Below are positions 13,072 to 24,500 of a stretch of DNA of 64,000 bases, piece after piece (the stretch's first letter is position 1; each line of letters starts with the position of its first letter). Below the pieces are notes generated by a model. The model made no database searches, was not told the origin of the DNA, and saw nothing but the letters and a program-made list of their open reading frames with translations. The position numbers and the translations under genes are program-made. The DNA comes from Psettodes erumei (Eukaryota; Chordata; Actinopteri; Pleuronectiformes; Psettodidae), in NCBI GenBank assembly GCA_016785225.1, contig JAFBJZ010000668.1, positions 1 through 64,000 of the forward strand. Direction: 5' to 3'.

Positions 13072-14137
13072 CTGCGGGAGAAAACAAATACTCAGGAGCA
13101 TGAGCGGAAACGCTGCGTGGGTGACGTAAAGCCGACAGCATGGCGCACGCAGTAAGAAAGTGATTTAACGGATGGGCCCGTATGCTGCTGACAACCTTGT
13201 TGTTTTTTAATAAGAGCAGCTCAGGGAGTGTGTTTACAGTGATTAGTGCGAGTGCTCAGAGAGGTGAGTGGGGTGCGCCTGTGTGAGGTGAAACTTAAGC
13301 AGAGGGAAATCCCATTTTTAAAAAATAAGTTTTCTACAATCGTTGGACTAACTGTGTTCAAGAAGGCCCCATCGTTCGTGTAAGGAGGTAGTTTCAGTAA
13401 CAGGGAAGATGCACACCTTGGTGTAGGCAGCCTCTGTCTCGGCGATGGTGCGGTCGAAGGTGGCGCGGGCGGCGAGCCTTTGCGCCAGGCTGTCGTTGAC
13501 CCTGCTCAGCTTCTCCGTGAGGACGCGGATGTCGTGCTGCAGCCGCTCCTTCTCCTCTTCCTCCTGCTTGATCTGATGGTTCAGTTCGTCCCGCTTGGAG
13601 CACAGGTCCTCGATACCTGACGGAAACAAAGAGGGGTTCACCGGGCCGGCGTTCAACCGGCAAACTGATGATCCTGGGCATTTCCCTTGCAACATCTCAG
13701 GTTCTTATTAAATATTTGGTAGTTTTCTTTAAAACCTGAACACTTCTGCCCAGTTATATTTCAAACAAATCTAAAGCGGTATTGAATTTAGATGGGGTCT
13801 GGTAACCTGCCATAGAAGCTGGTAGACTAGAAACAAATAAACTGGTTACAGTGTTAATTCATGCAGGTATTCAACACTGACTGTTGACGGCCCTCAGTTG
13901 CAGGACGGGGTCATCTGAGAGTTAAATGCTGATTTCTCGGTGACAGTGTAATCTGTGTGGGTTAATCAGATTGAGCGCCACTGTCCTCTCTACTGGTCCA
14001 AGTAGTGGGCACGTCCAAACCTCTTCTCAGTGACCGCTAATCCGGCGAGTTAACGTCGACACGACATTAAAAACAAGTCACTCACATTTGACAAGTTCGT
14101 TGTTGTAGGTCTGCAGGGCGGCAGCTTGTTGGGCCAT
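12979..14137 (-). CDS. ssna1: SSNA1 / NA14 microtubule-nucleation coiled-coil protein
   Basis: Complete minus-strand gene with coding exons 14137-14086, 13616-13417 and 13071-12979, joined in frame to 114 residues; the human protein is 119. It starts MAQQAAALQTYNNELVKC. The central exon encodes a heptad-rich coiled coil with the conserved segments LTEKLSRVN and FDRTIAETEAAY. The last exon encodes ILESSQSLLSVLKQEAGNL and a short basic tail. SSNA1 forms fibrils through this coiled coil, localises to centrosomes, basal bodies and axon branch points, binds spastin and promotes microtubule branching. The start is the only ATG matching the family N-terminus. A GC-rich promoter region lies upstream, towards higher coordinates. 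The gene is convergent with tprn. Confidence 0.95.
13417..13616 (-). CDS. ssna1: ssna1 exon 2 (coiled coil)
   Basis: 200 bp, entering with GT that completes the split Cys codon TGT, then 66 codons beginning IEDLCSKRDEL and ending EAAYTK, with donor gtgtgc. The segment is strongly charged and heptad-like. Confidence 0.95.
14086..14137 (-). CDS. ssna1: ssna1 exon 1 (start codon)
   Basis: ATG at 14137-14135. Seventeen codons plus one base, donor gtgag. It encodes MAQQAAALQTYNNELVK, matching the family N-terminus. Confidence 0.95.
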
Positions 14138-14450
14138 GTCGGGAATTAACGGTCGTCTGGATCGACGTCGTGCACTCCTCGCTCGTTCACGTAACTTCTC
14201 ACTCGCTCGTCATCTGCGTCGCAGCGTTAAAAGGAAGCCGGGGTTCAGGCGATCAACGCAGAGATACAGGTGGCTCTCCTCAGCACCGAGCGCTCGACCA
14301 TGGCGGGTTTCCCGGACGACTGAAGCGAACGTACCAGCGGATGCGACGGCGACCGGGCGACCGGGCGGGAGGCTTCTTCGTCCGCCGGATTCAGTTGCTA
14401 CACATCGAACTGTGGCGCCTGCGTCCTCTTGTGGCGGTTTTCAAACACCT
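14138..14450 (-). promoter_or_regulatory. ssna1: Probable ssna1 promoter / CpG-rich 5' region
   Basis: About 300 bp immediately upstream of the ssna1 start are rich in CG dinucleotides compared with the AT-rich DNA on either side. No TATA box is apparent. Open frames here on the plus strand are side effects of base composition. Confidence 0.5.
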
Positions 14451-14711
14451 CCGAGTTAAAGGTAAAGGCGAGGTCTTTTTTTTTATATGTAAAAAGTAAA
14501 TAAAACTCATTTAATTGCTATTCAGTTCACAGTGTTTTACATGAAAATACAAAGAAAAGCCCATGCCCAACCCACACACTAAAGACAGAGATAAACAGCA
14601 GTCATAAGCTTGTGAAAATAGAACTGTTCACTTTGGTTTATTTTGCTTCTTATCTGGATGTTGCTGTGACAAATGTCAGACACGGTCAAATCAAATGTAA
14701 ATATATCTGAT

Positions 14712-14753
14712 TCACTATCAAAGGTCAAACTCTGGTTTGACCTTTGATAGTGA
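14712..14753. repeat. Perfect 19-bp inverted repeat with 4-nt loop
   Basis: Left arm 14712-14730 (tcactatcaaaggtcaaac) and right arm 14735-14753 are exact reverse complements around the loop tctg. No mismatch is seen. The arms contain AAAGGTCA, which resembles a nuclear-receptor half-site. It could be a foldback fragment of a small mobile element or a recently formed palindrome. Confidence 0.9.
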
Positions 14754-17700
14754 GTCAAGTCTCCTACTCACATCCTGTTGTTATGTAAAAGACGTAACAG
14801 ATCTACCACACAATAAAAATAATCTACAACAAGGAAGTCCCAAAAATGTCAAGATAACTTTACCTTAAATATCTACCTATCTATATAGGTAGCTGGTAAC
14901 TATAGCTGCAATTACATATAGTGGAGTAAACAGTAGAATATTTCTGTCTCTCTCATTGTCCTGGCAGTGTCGGTGAAGGTGCTGACCATGTAAGAGTAGT
15001 GTTGCAGGTTGCAGTACTGTCATCTCAGGTCATCCCTCAACGCTCTCCAGTCATTTCGTCCCTGTCAGCTCCCTGCCATAAATAAAGACTAAAATGTCAG
15101 ATAGGTATGTTGGGCTTAATGTGTACATGTAGGCCTCTGGCTGCCACATTGTGAATTGACTTCAGCCCTCTTACTGTCTGTTTGGGTGAACCAGAGTGCT
15201 GATGAATGCATAAACCAACTCCTCAGAGTTTTGAGGTGCAAACTGTTTTTCACATGACTCAAAGCTCTCCATATGTTTGTTTATACCACATTCTTTTGGT
15301 TAAACAAGTTCTTAAATATTTGAATGAAATAATCTTTAAACAGGTTGATTCTATTGCATTCATGACAGTGTGAGTTGGACAAAAAGAGGAAACAGATGTC
15401 AGGCATAAACACAGGTGAGAATATAAATCCAAACAGGTGGAGAGTATGAGTTGACATGGAGGGTTGAGTAAGACAATAAGGACACCTGGTGTTGTGATAC
15501 AGACATGACAATGAGACCCGAGGGTCCTTCACAGAACTGGTTACCAGTTACAGTTGACCTCAATAAATCTGTATTTTCATCAGGAAAATCTATTTAACAA
15601 AGTAGATTTAAACAGACAGAACTAACATAGTTATACTACTACAGACTAACATGGTTCGTGTTAGGCCAATTTACAAGCTAATAGCTGTATTCAGCCTTAA
15701 CCATTTACAATGCAGAGTTAGTGACCAGATAAAATGTATAGCTCATACCTTTATCTCTGTGCTCGATATGACTGGGCTATAGTGTCATTCAACCAATCAG
15801 TCAGTTTATTGTAAACTTTAACACTCTGTAGCCATCATCATCAGTTTGTTACACCAATTGAGTAATTTCTTGGTTTTCAATCCACAATTCATCATATAGG
15901 CTCATAGTCATCTGTGTAACAGCTCAGTCTCTAATAATGGATGAAAATCACTGGAATGGCATTTACTGAAAGACAAAAAGCCTTTCCTTAATGAAGAGAA
16001 GTGCAGGAATCATGGACATTAATAGGACTCACAGTAGACGTTTAGACATATCAGAAGAGAAAAGGCACAGATGTCACTAATGTCACTAATAACATTAACA
16101 ATGGGGCTGTTCGGTTTCTCACTCCATTTCAATGGCCTTGTGGCCTTCAATGTTGGCTTTTAAGCCAGTGAGAAGTCCTTAAAGTACTCAGAGGAATGAC
16201 AATGCCAACATTTGCACGATAACTGGGGAAAGTCCAACAGCTAGTTGGACTTGCTAATGCAAGATCATGTGATACAGTCAAGAATAATTTCTATTCATAA
16301 TTGTCCATTGCTGCATGTGGCATTAAACCTTGTAAAATAAATGAAATACATTCTGGAACCACAGAGAATTTGATTAGATAGATTTGATAAGTTAGCATAG
16401 ATTTCAACAACTTTTAACAATGTAAATGAATCATATTTAGTAGATTTATTTGTCATGATGAAAGACACTCAGAAGCAGTTTGTTCCATAACCCAATACAA
16501 GTGTTCTTCCCATCCATTAGTATCAGTTACAGTTTACAACTCATTCTTGTATTTTTGCAGGGGGGATGATATGATCAGACACTTTGTTTGAGTAGAAGTA
16601 CCAGTGTGTGAATGTAAAAATATTCTATTACAAGTAAAGGTCCTGCATGTTTAATCTGGTTTAAACTTTGGATTAGTTCTTCCCTTCCTGAAGAATAAAT
16701 GCAGCTAATAGCAAGTAACTGTAATTAGCAGGTGTTGTATTGACCTGACTAAATCAGAATTACTTCTACTTCTTACTACTCGGCCTTGTTGTTCACGGTC
16801 TTTCCTTTGTTAACTTAGCAGTGTTGCTCACAGTGTGAATAAATGTTCTTTAATTCATTTTACTTTCTTAGTTAATTTGAAATGTTGAAATATGTAGCTT
16901 AACTCTGAAGTGAAATGAGTAGAAGTATAAATAGTATGAAAGAGTATGAAAAGTACAAATACCTCTGTCTGGTACTTCAGTGGAGTCAGTGTTCTTCATT
17001 ACCTTTACCACTCATTACATTGTCAGTGAAAACATTGTTTGTTGCCTCAGCACCCATAATAACTGCCACATATCATATTGTAACTGCTGCTCAAAACAAC
17101 CAGTCAGTGTAAATACAAAAGCCACGCATCTTTGTTGAAGATCCTCCTGGGTTTCTCAGATACTGAAAGCGATCCACGTATAGAACGACAGTTGCTTTGA
17201 TTATTCTTTTCTTCTCCATCTGTTGTTGAGCTGTTCATAACAGATCCTGTTGCTGTTTTGACAAAGGCCCAGTTTGGGTGACCACAAGCGTTCAGGGCTC
17301 CTCACACATTCTCAGGCTGGTGGAAAGAGGGATCTGAAAAAGCACAAACTTGTGTTTGAGTGGGTGGTGAGAGAGACTTTTGTGTTGAGGATTTCTCTGC
17401 GATGTACACGGCAGAGTTAAACTCCACTGTGAACTTGATATGTTGGTAAACCAAGTTTATTTGTTCTGTGAAGGATTACACTTCCTGGGTTTTTATTTTA
17501 GCTCAGGTGTCATCCACATGGCTGAGCTGGTGGCTGGGCAATACTTTCTGCTTCCTCCACGTAGGCAAGTCACAATGGGAAATATTGCCTGGGCTGTTGA
17601 CCTGTAGCCGTCCACTAGTTTTAATTCTTAAATCACAAAGTCTTGAGAGCTTTTTAATACAACCACACAGTTGAGTATTTTCTATTCGTACCTGGAAATG

Positions 17701-18007
17701 CTATGTCTGTCCTTTCTGATAAAATCTGATATTTTCCACTGGACACTGGGCAGACACAGGTTTGGGGAGTATATATTTGTCCTTCTTCTTCAGTGCACCA
17801 GTGATGAAATAGACTTGTCTTAATGTGGCCTGGACATTTTTGTCATAATTTGGGCAACCTAATCCCAGTTTGAAATCTTATTGCTACAGCATAGAGTGAT
17901 ATTTTTAGAAAGTGGAATGGTTTAGAATGGTGGAATGGAACTCGTGATGAAAAACATTTCCAGTTTCAGCAAGAAGTGCATGAAGCCATTCATTCATTTA
18001 AAACTTT

Positions 18008-18143
18008 GACTGGCCTGCACAGAGCCCTGACCTTAACCTCACCCAACTCCTCTAAGGTGAACTGAAACACCGACTGTGAGCGAAGCAGAGCTAATCACCA
18101 AATATCAGTGGCAGACCTCACTAATGCTTTGTGATTGAATGGA
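18008..18143 (+). mobile_element. Tc1-like transposase remnant
   Basis: One frame reads DWPAQSPDLN, the conserved block that precedes the last catalytic residue of Tc1-family transposases, followed by decayed sequence resembling the GEL-HRL segment. Stop codons interrupt it (for example TAA near 18053), so it is a dead fragment. The rest of the element could not be delimited. Confidence 0.7.
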
Positions 18144-18437
18144 AAATGGATGTAATGTTCGAGAGTCCACACAATATGTGCCATTTAGGGTTCATGAAAA
18201 TATGTGTTCAAGGTTCAAATAACATTAATTTCGTTTTGAATTTGTTTGGTAAATTTGCAGGTGTAAAAAAATAAACTTTTCTGAACATCAGTCATTCTTG
18301 GACTGAAAGATCAGTCAGCAGTCACTGTATTTGGGGCCTATGTGCGATGCTGTAGTTAGAGCACTTAGTGTGCTCTACTCTTAATTTCCTGTTATTACGT
18401 TATCCACTTCTCTGTGCTCTTAATATCTAAAGATTTC

Positions 18438-18469
18438 TATTATTATCATTATTATTATTATTATTATTG
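18438..18469. repeat. (ATT)n microsatellite
   Basis: Tandem ATT/TTA units with one imperfect unit (atc), about 70 bp upstream of the ehmt1 first-exon region. Confidence 0.9.
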
Positions 18470-18480
18470 TCAATCACACT

Positions 18481-18559
18481 TCCAGGTGTGGTATTACACC
18501 GTCTGCAAATCAATAAATGTGACGTAATCGGGAGTGGGCGGGGTTTACGTCCAGGCACC
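18481..18559 (+). promoter_or_regulatory. ehmt1: ehmt1 promoter-proximal region with TGACGTAA site
   Basis: Base composition changes sharply here from AT-rich to CG-rich, and CG richness continues into intron 1. TGACGTAA at 18520-18527, a CRE/ATF-type site, is 33 bp upstream of the start codon. No TATA box is evident. The transcription start is not fixed by sequence. Confidence 0.4.
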
Positions 18560-18580
18560 ATGGCTTCGGTAGGGACCGAG
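18560..18580 (+). CDS. ehmt1: ehmt1 exon 1 (start, MASVGTE)
   Basis: ATG at 18560 in 'gcaccATGG', seven codons, then donor gtgagt. Phase 0 agrees with exon 2. The placement rests on Kozak context, donor, CG-rich promoter setting and phase; the peptide itself is too short to be diagnostic. Confidence 0.7.
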
Positions 18581-21500
18581 GTGAGTGTGTGAGCCGTATC
18601 TACGCCAAGCTTGTTTTACTTTCACGCTGTTTTCCGCGCCTCGGAAAATGTGTTCCGCCCCGGCAGCGAGAACCCCCCTTGTAGACGGGCGAATTGTCGG
18701 TGTCGGGCTGCCGGTTTGTCGCGAATTTCCCGCGGCCAGCCTGGAGTCTCTTGCTTTTGTGTTGGACCGGAGGGCAACTGAATGTGCAGGAAGATGCTGC
18801 GCCCCGGAACATGAATAGTCCGTGTGGGCGCGTTGGGGGCTCCTCTCCGGAGTTTGGTCATACATGGTCCAGGCTCATGTCACTGTCCTGCTTCTGTCCA
18901 GCTTTAGCGGTTCAAAATGAACCTCAGATAGATATGCATGCGGTTTTGCCCCACATTATTCACGGTTTTGGCTGTGTGGTCTGTCACCCGCTCACTGATG
19001 GCTAATTTATACACTGATGTTTAGCTAGCTGCTAGCAGCCGTGCTAGTTAGCAGAATGTGCACACTTTCTAAAATCGTCACATTAACAGATTTTTGGGGG
19101 TTGTTATCTATTTTAAACGACAGATGCTGGTCTCTGTGTGATAGCGAACAATGCGGATAAACGCTCGGCTGACAGCGTTATCTTGTCTGTGCGGTTCAGT
19201 CTGTTAGCTCCATGATAAATGATGCAGTCAAATGAAGGCAACATTGGCACCGCTGCTTACAACCTCCCACTGTAAACATATGGCGCTAGCTCATACGCCG
19301 GCTTCCATGCGCTTGGCATGGCCAGTTTTTCACGTCAAACATCTCGCATGAATTATTTTCACAAGCACAGCAGTGTCTTTTGTTAGCTGTCTGCAGTTAC
19401 TGCCGTGGCTTTTCAGTCGGTGTGAACCTGTCCAGAGCTGGCTGGAACACGTTGCGTTGTTTTTTTTGCCGGGTTTCGTGAGTAAAGATGGACCGATTAA
19501 ACTAATCGCCCGGCTACAATAACATGGGGTTGTGCAAACGTAGCATGGCTTAAGTCGTTGTTTCTTTTCTTTGCTTTTTTTTTGGAGAGAGAGCGAGCGA
19601 GATAGAACTACGATCCAGCTTTGGTCGGCAGAGGTCGCTCAGGCTGTATGAGCAGAGGTGGGATCTGGACGCTCGGCAGGGAGAGGTGTGGGGGCACTGA
19701 GATCTGCAGCCACTTCCGTCTGCACACACAACTTTGTCATGTGGGGTGTGTTGATGCATGAGGCGCATAAATGAGATGGATGGCCTTAAAAGGTCAGTCC
19801 AAGCCAAATCACAAAGACCAACAAACAAACGCTTCTTCCTGCACACGCCACAGCGGTATACAGTTGTCATGGTTTTATCTGCTAATGTTTTGAAATATTG
19901 CTCTCTAATTATTTTTCCCTCCATCCCAGTGCAAAGGAAGTGAGCTCACTCTTCGTTCTGATTGGCTGCTGTTTTGTGCCGTATGCCGCTGCAGTTCACG
20001 TGTCATTTTCACATCTTCGGGTTTTTGCACAATCTCAGTTGGGCACTCCATTGATGACATGATGAATCAAAATGATGACCCCACAGCTTAATCCATTAGT
20101 TGATGAGAGAAAATTAATCACCAACTAATTTGTTATTTCAAGCTTTTTTTTCCCTGAGCAAAAATGAAAAACATTTGGCGGTTCCAGCTTCTGAAATGTG
20201 GGGATAAAATAGCTGTTAATTTCAGCCCTTTCTATTTATATCACTCTCTCTTTGTGCAAAGGTTCATCTATGCGTCTGAACCAGTATTCACCCTCATGTT
20301 AGAGCGATATGCCTCACTCTATTGCTGCGTCTTGATGACAAAAGCCTCCTTATCTATATCTTGTACATGAGATTGTTTCAAACCCTAGAGTTTCTTTGAG
20401 TCAGCCACTGCGAGCGTTGGAAGCGTGCACCAGCTACAGAGGCTTTATTGTCGATTTTACCGCTGGAACTTACAAAGAATGTGGCAAACGCATTATTTCC
20501 ATTAATCAGGCTTCGTTTGAACAGACCTCATTTACATTGTCCAGACAGATGGCGACTGGCGACCCGGCGGCTGAGTAGCAGCACATTAACGGCAAGTCCT
20601 TTTGACAGGAAATGTACAGCCCCAGCCTTGACGCTTAACAAGACTCCAGCATGCACCAATAATGATCGCATTTTAAGTAGATCTCTGCTTGAGGGAAGGT
20701 AGTAGTCACCGCAGGGCTCCTGCTTTGCATTACATCATACAGGTGTTTCTAATCTGGTCTCTCCCGGTGTGTTTGTACGCGTTTCATCCAAGCATTCAGT
20801 TTGTGTGCTCGATCAGACAGGAGACACAGCAGGTGAAGCGGCTCGGTTGAATGTCAAGCAGCACTTTGGGCTCCTGCAGCTGAGGTGCATTGTTGAGGTG
20901 GAACAGCCATTATTGGTCTTGTGACGGTAGTGTTTCCCATTAATTACCTGAACAGTGGCAGCCAGCCACTGCCTAATTGGTCACGCCACAGTCTCACAAT
21001 GAACTGTTTTTTTTTCTCCCCCCAATACATTGATTTGTTTATGGCGGTCCACCACAATATCAACACTGACGTGTGTCTGCCTGCCGCTCTCAGACAGACA
21101 CACAAACACACTGGCAACTAGCCCATTCATCACAGTTGGACCTTCCCACATCAGTGGACCGTCAAAAGTTTACCGTCCCTGTCCATCCTCTTTGTGTCCA
21201 TGTCATCCATAATTTGCATGTGCTTTGCTGGGAATCTGAATATGTAATCATCCCTTACCAATGAATTATTGGTGAATTATTTTTGGAGCTCATGGGAAAT
21301 GAGATGGTATCTTCAACAAAAAAAAGCCTTGGAAATGACTTTTGCTTTAAAATCCCACACCCAATCACAGGCCTTTAGGCCTTGGAGCCTCCAGTGTCGT
21401 CAGTGCAGCAGCTCTCGCCTTGTTTTTGTCTCCCCTCTGTGGCCATGTCTCATCGTGCGAGAAGGCCGGCCGCATGAGATTAACTGTCTCAAAGCTTCAC

Positions 21501-24500
21501 GCAGCTGCTGGGAACAAAAAGCTGTAGACCCTAAAAGACACTAACAGATCCATTTAGGGATTTTATGACTAAAACCAGCCTAACAAATATGAGCCCTCCA
21601 TCGCATTACTGTTACACTTTACTAAGTAATGCACTATTGCCCAACACTGGCCCTGCATCAGAGCTTGCTTGACCACCAGTGGGTCGAGGGGAAATCAGTC
21701 AACAAATTCCCCAAAAAGATCCCTCCTTCCATGTAGTGTATGAGGTCTTAGTTTCACATGACTGTTTCTTTAAGACCAGTCAGCTTGACTGCCAGTCATC
21801 GTTTTGTGTTGTAGTTCACTGGTGTGAAAGCAAGAGTCAATGATTTGGTGTGCAGCGTCAAGCAAAATGTACAAAAACACTGATATGATCCTTTACCATC
21901 CTTTACGTTGACCATGTCATCTTAAAAAATCAACCTGCTCATGCCCCAAAGCTGCCCTCCACGAAATTAGCTGGAAATTTGTGTGCGTGTGGAAATTGTG
22001 AGGCGGAGTTTCAAATCGTCAGCTGATTCTCATTTTGTCTGTGAAAGTTTTAGCTAAAGTCCTTGTGCTCAGAGCAGTGCAGGATAACATAAAGGTAGAC
22101 CCTAATTTCTCACCAAACCAGTATCGTCTAAAAAAAATCGCACAACCCCATCAGGAACCCCAATGGAAACCGAGAGGGGTGATGCCTCTTTTGCGTAGGC
22201 AGAGCTGAGGGAGCCGGGGCGGTGCTCTGACGCGTTCTGCTCTTGTGCTGAATCTTCGTGAAACCGGCTGAACTACTCCCGCTGCAGATGCTGCGACAAC
22301 CTCCTCTCCCGTTGGGTGTGTTATCTGATGGAGGTCAGGGCCAAAGAAAATAACAGTGAGTCAGTGGAGACGTGTGATTTGCCAGTTTATATTGGTGCAC
22401 CATATTGGAGTTTTCTCTGGATACAACTTGGGATGAATACTGGAGGCATGGATCCTAACATCTTTGCACTGCTAAATTACCTATTTTGCAATGGTGATGA
22501 ATCAGAATTTCCAGGATCCAGATACTGACCTTGATCCCTCCCAATATTTAATCATCTCTAAGCCAGACCAAGAGCCACCTCCAGTAGAAAAAAAATAGTG
22601 AAAATCCCTCCCTGACTTTTCACACAATCCGGGCGGACTGAATCAAAAGAATAATCTCCTTGGCAGGGGCAATTATTCGTCGAGGCCACATGCCTCTAGT
22701 CTTTAAAAATGTGACCAATGATTTTCAGCTCCATTCGTTCCCTCTCAACCATTTCTCTCATCTCTAATGTTGTCAGCCAATTCTTATCGAGCCTCTCGCC
22801 TGGGTCCTGTGCCAGGCGGAGGCGTTTCCGGGCGGGTCGCAGACGATAGTGGAGGAGGAAGAGCTCTACTTTGCACCAAAATGCTACAAATCAAATGTTT
22901 GGCGACTGTTTGAATCCTTCAAGAGGGTCAGATAATTTTTACAAGGTGCGATTGGCATAACAGTGCGTCCCGCTACAAGGTGCAGGGACAGGACCACTGC
23001 TTGTTGCAGTATGCTTCATTGTTAATCTGAAGCCTCTTTAATCAGGAATCATATCGCATTAGTAGCTGCATCATATGTACCTTCAATTTATCCGATTGTT
23101 GGCAACGCATCGAGATGTGTTTGGCTGTCGGCCTCAGTGGTGGAGATGCACAACATCAGACACCTCAGTCAAAAAATAAAAGCTTTGGCAAAAGAGGTGT
23201 CAACCGTCACTGTGCTCGAAAATTCACAATTACCGTACAGAACAGACATACTGATGGTTTCGCTTTTCTGGAGCTTTGCCGATTGCGGGTTAAATAAAAC
23301 GTTTGCCCCCTGTGGATGCACAAGAGAAGCATTTTGTCTTCACAGAAGCACGAGTGTGCTCAGTAAAGTTCACGCCAAGCGGCAGGTTCGATTTTGACAA
23401 GCGTTGAATCGATTGGAAATCCTGACGGTGGTACTGGAGGAAAGGTTACCTGAAGCTGAGCCAACGGAGGGCTTCATTAGAGAGACGGCTAATAGCTGAT
23501 GGGAAACCACTCTGAGCTTTGCAGGCCAGAATAAGAATCGGTGCATCATCTCCCAACATTGCTATCTCGCTACTTCGCTTGTTGTAGCAGTCACCTGCAT
23601 GGATCCAACATCTCTGTGCCGTTGCCATGAAAAAAGCGCCTCTCTGTTCATTGTGCAAGTTAAAGTCTGTACAGTCAGGATGCAGGTTGTGCAGATCTGT
23701 GTTTTTACCTCTTTGGAATGCTGGCAATGGGAAGGACTTCCCTTTTTTTTCCCCCTTTTGTTCGATGTTTGCCGGAAGTTGGTAAAGCCGAGCTCACGTG
23801 TCAGGAGCAGGTGATTTATCATTGTTTGGTTGGGGAAATGGGAGAAGCCAGCAGCATCTCTGCATCTGTATATCTGTGTGTCTGAGATGTCCCCTGAGGA
23901 GAAAACGCCTATCACTTTGCCAGGGGGACAAACCTCTCCTGTTCTGACCCATAAATCATTTGTGGCGTTTTGCTGCATTTTGCTCATTTATGTAACAGGA
24001 TTTTGGACTGTTGGACGAGGCGAGTCGTTTGAGACAATGAGACACAACGACTCCACTGTTAATGACATTTTCTGAACCGTTCCATTGAATGAAAAGTTGA
24101 ATGAACATACTGAGCTATTGGAAAATAATCAGTGGTTGTGACTCTAATTAAGAACCAGGGTTACAACCGAATGAGAGCACAGCAGACCACATCCCTTCTC
24201 TTTCCTGTGAGGTTCCCTCTGGATCTTTGTTTCCTCCAGTGGCTGCTTTGCCCGTTGCCCCGTTTCTGTGGACTTCGTATGCGCGTGGCGCGGCCTGGCG
24301 GCGCTGCGTCGCGCTGCTGACGCCGGCCCCCCGGTTCTCAGCGGAGACAAAAGACTCTCCTGCTGAGAGGTTTTGAATGTGGCTCGATGACCGCGGTGGA
24401 AAAACGTCTGGCCCGGCAGGCTCCTGACCGACATCTGATTAACTTCTGTGGCTTTTCTCCTTCTACTCTCCTCCCCGTGTGCTCCTTTTTAGTGGCTGTG

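Larger units (their letters stand above)
14460..18480. other. AT-rich intergenic region, ssna1 to ehmt1
   Basis: No supported gene. Besides low-complexity AT-rich DNA it holds a perfect inverted repeat at 14712-14753, a smaller hairpin at 16231-16251 (agtccaac / gttggact), a Tc1-like transposase remnant near 18008-18143 and an ATT microsatellite at 18438-18469. Confidence 0.6.

Noticed and set aside
14136..14499. Plus-strand open frames opposite the ssna1 promoter
   Set aside because: Arg-rich translations typical of CpG-rich DNA read in a non-coding frame; they overlap the ssna1 start antisense.
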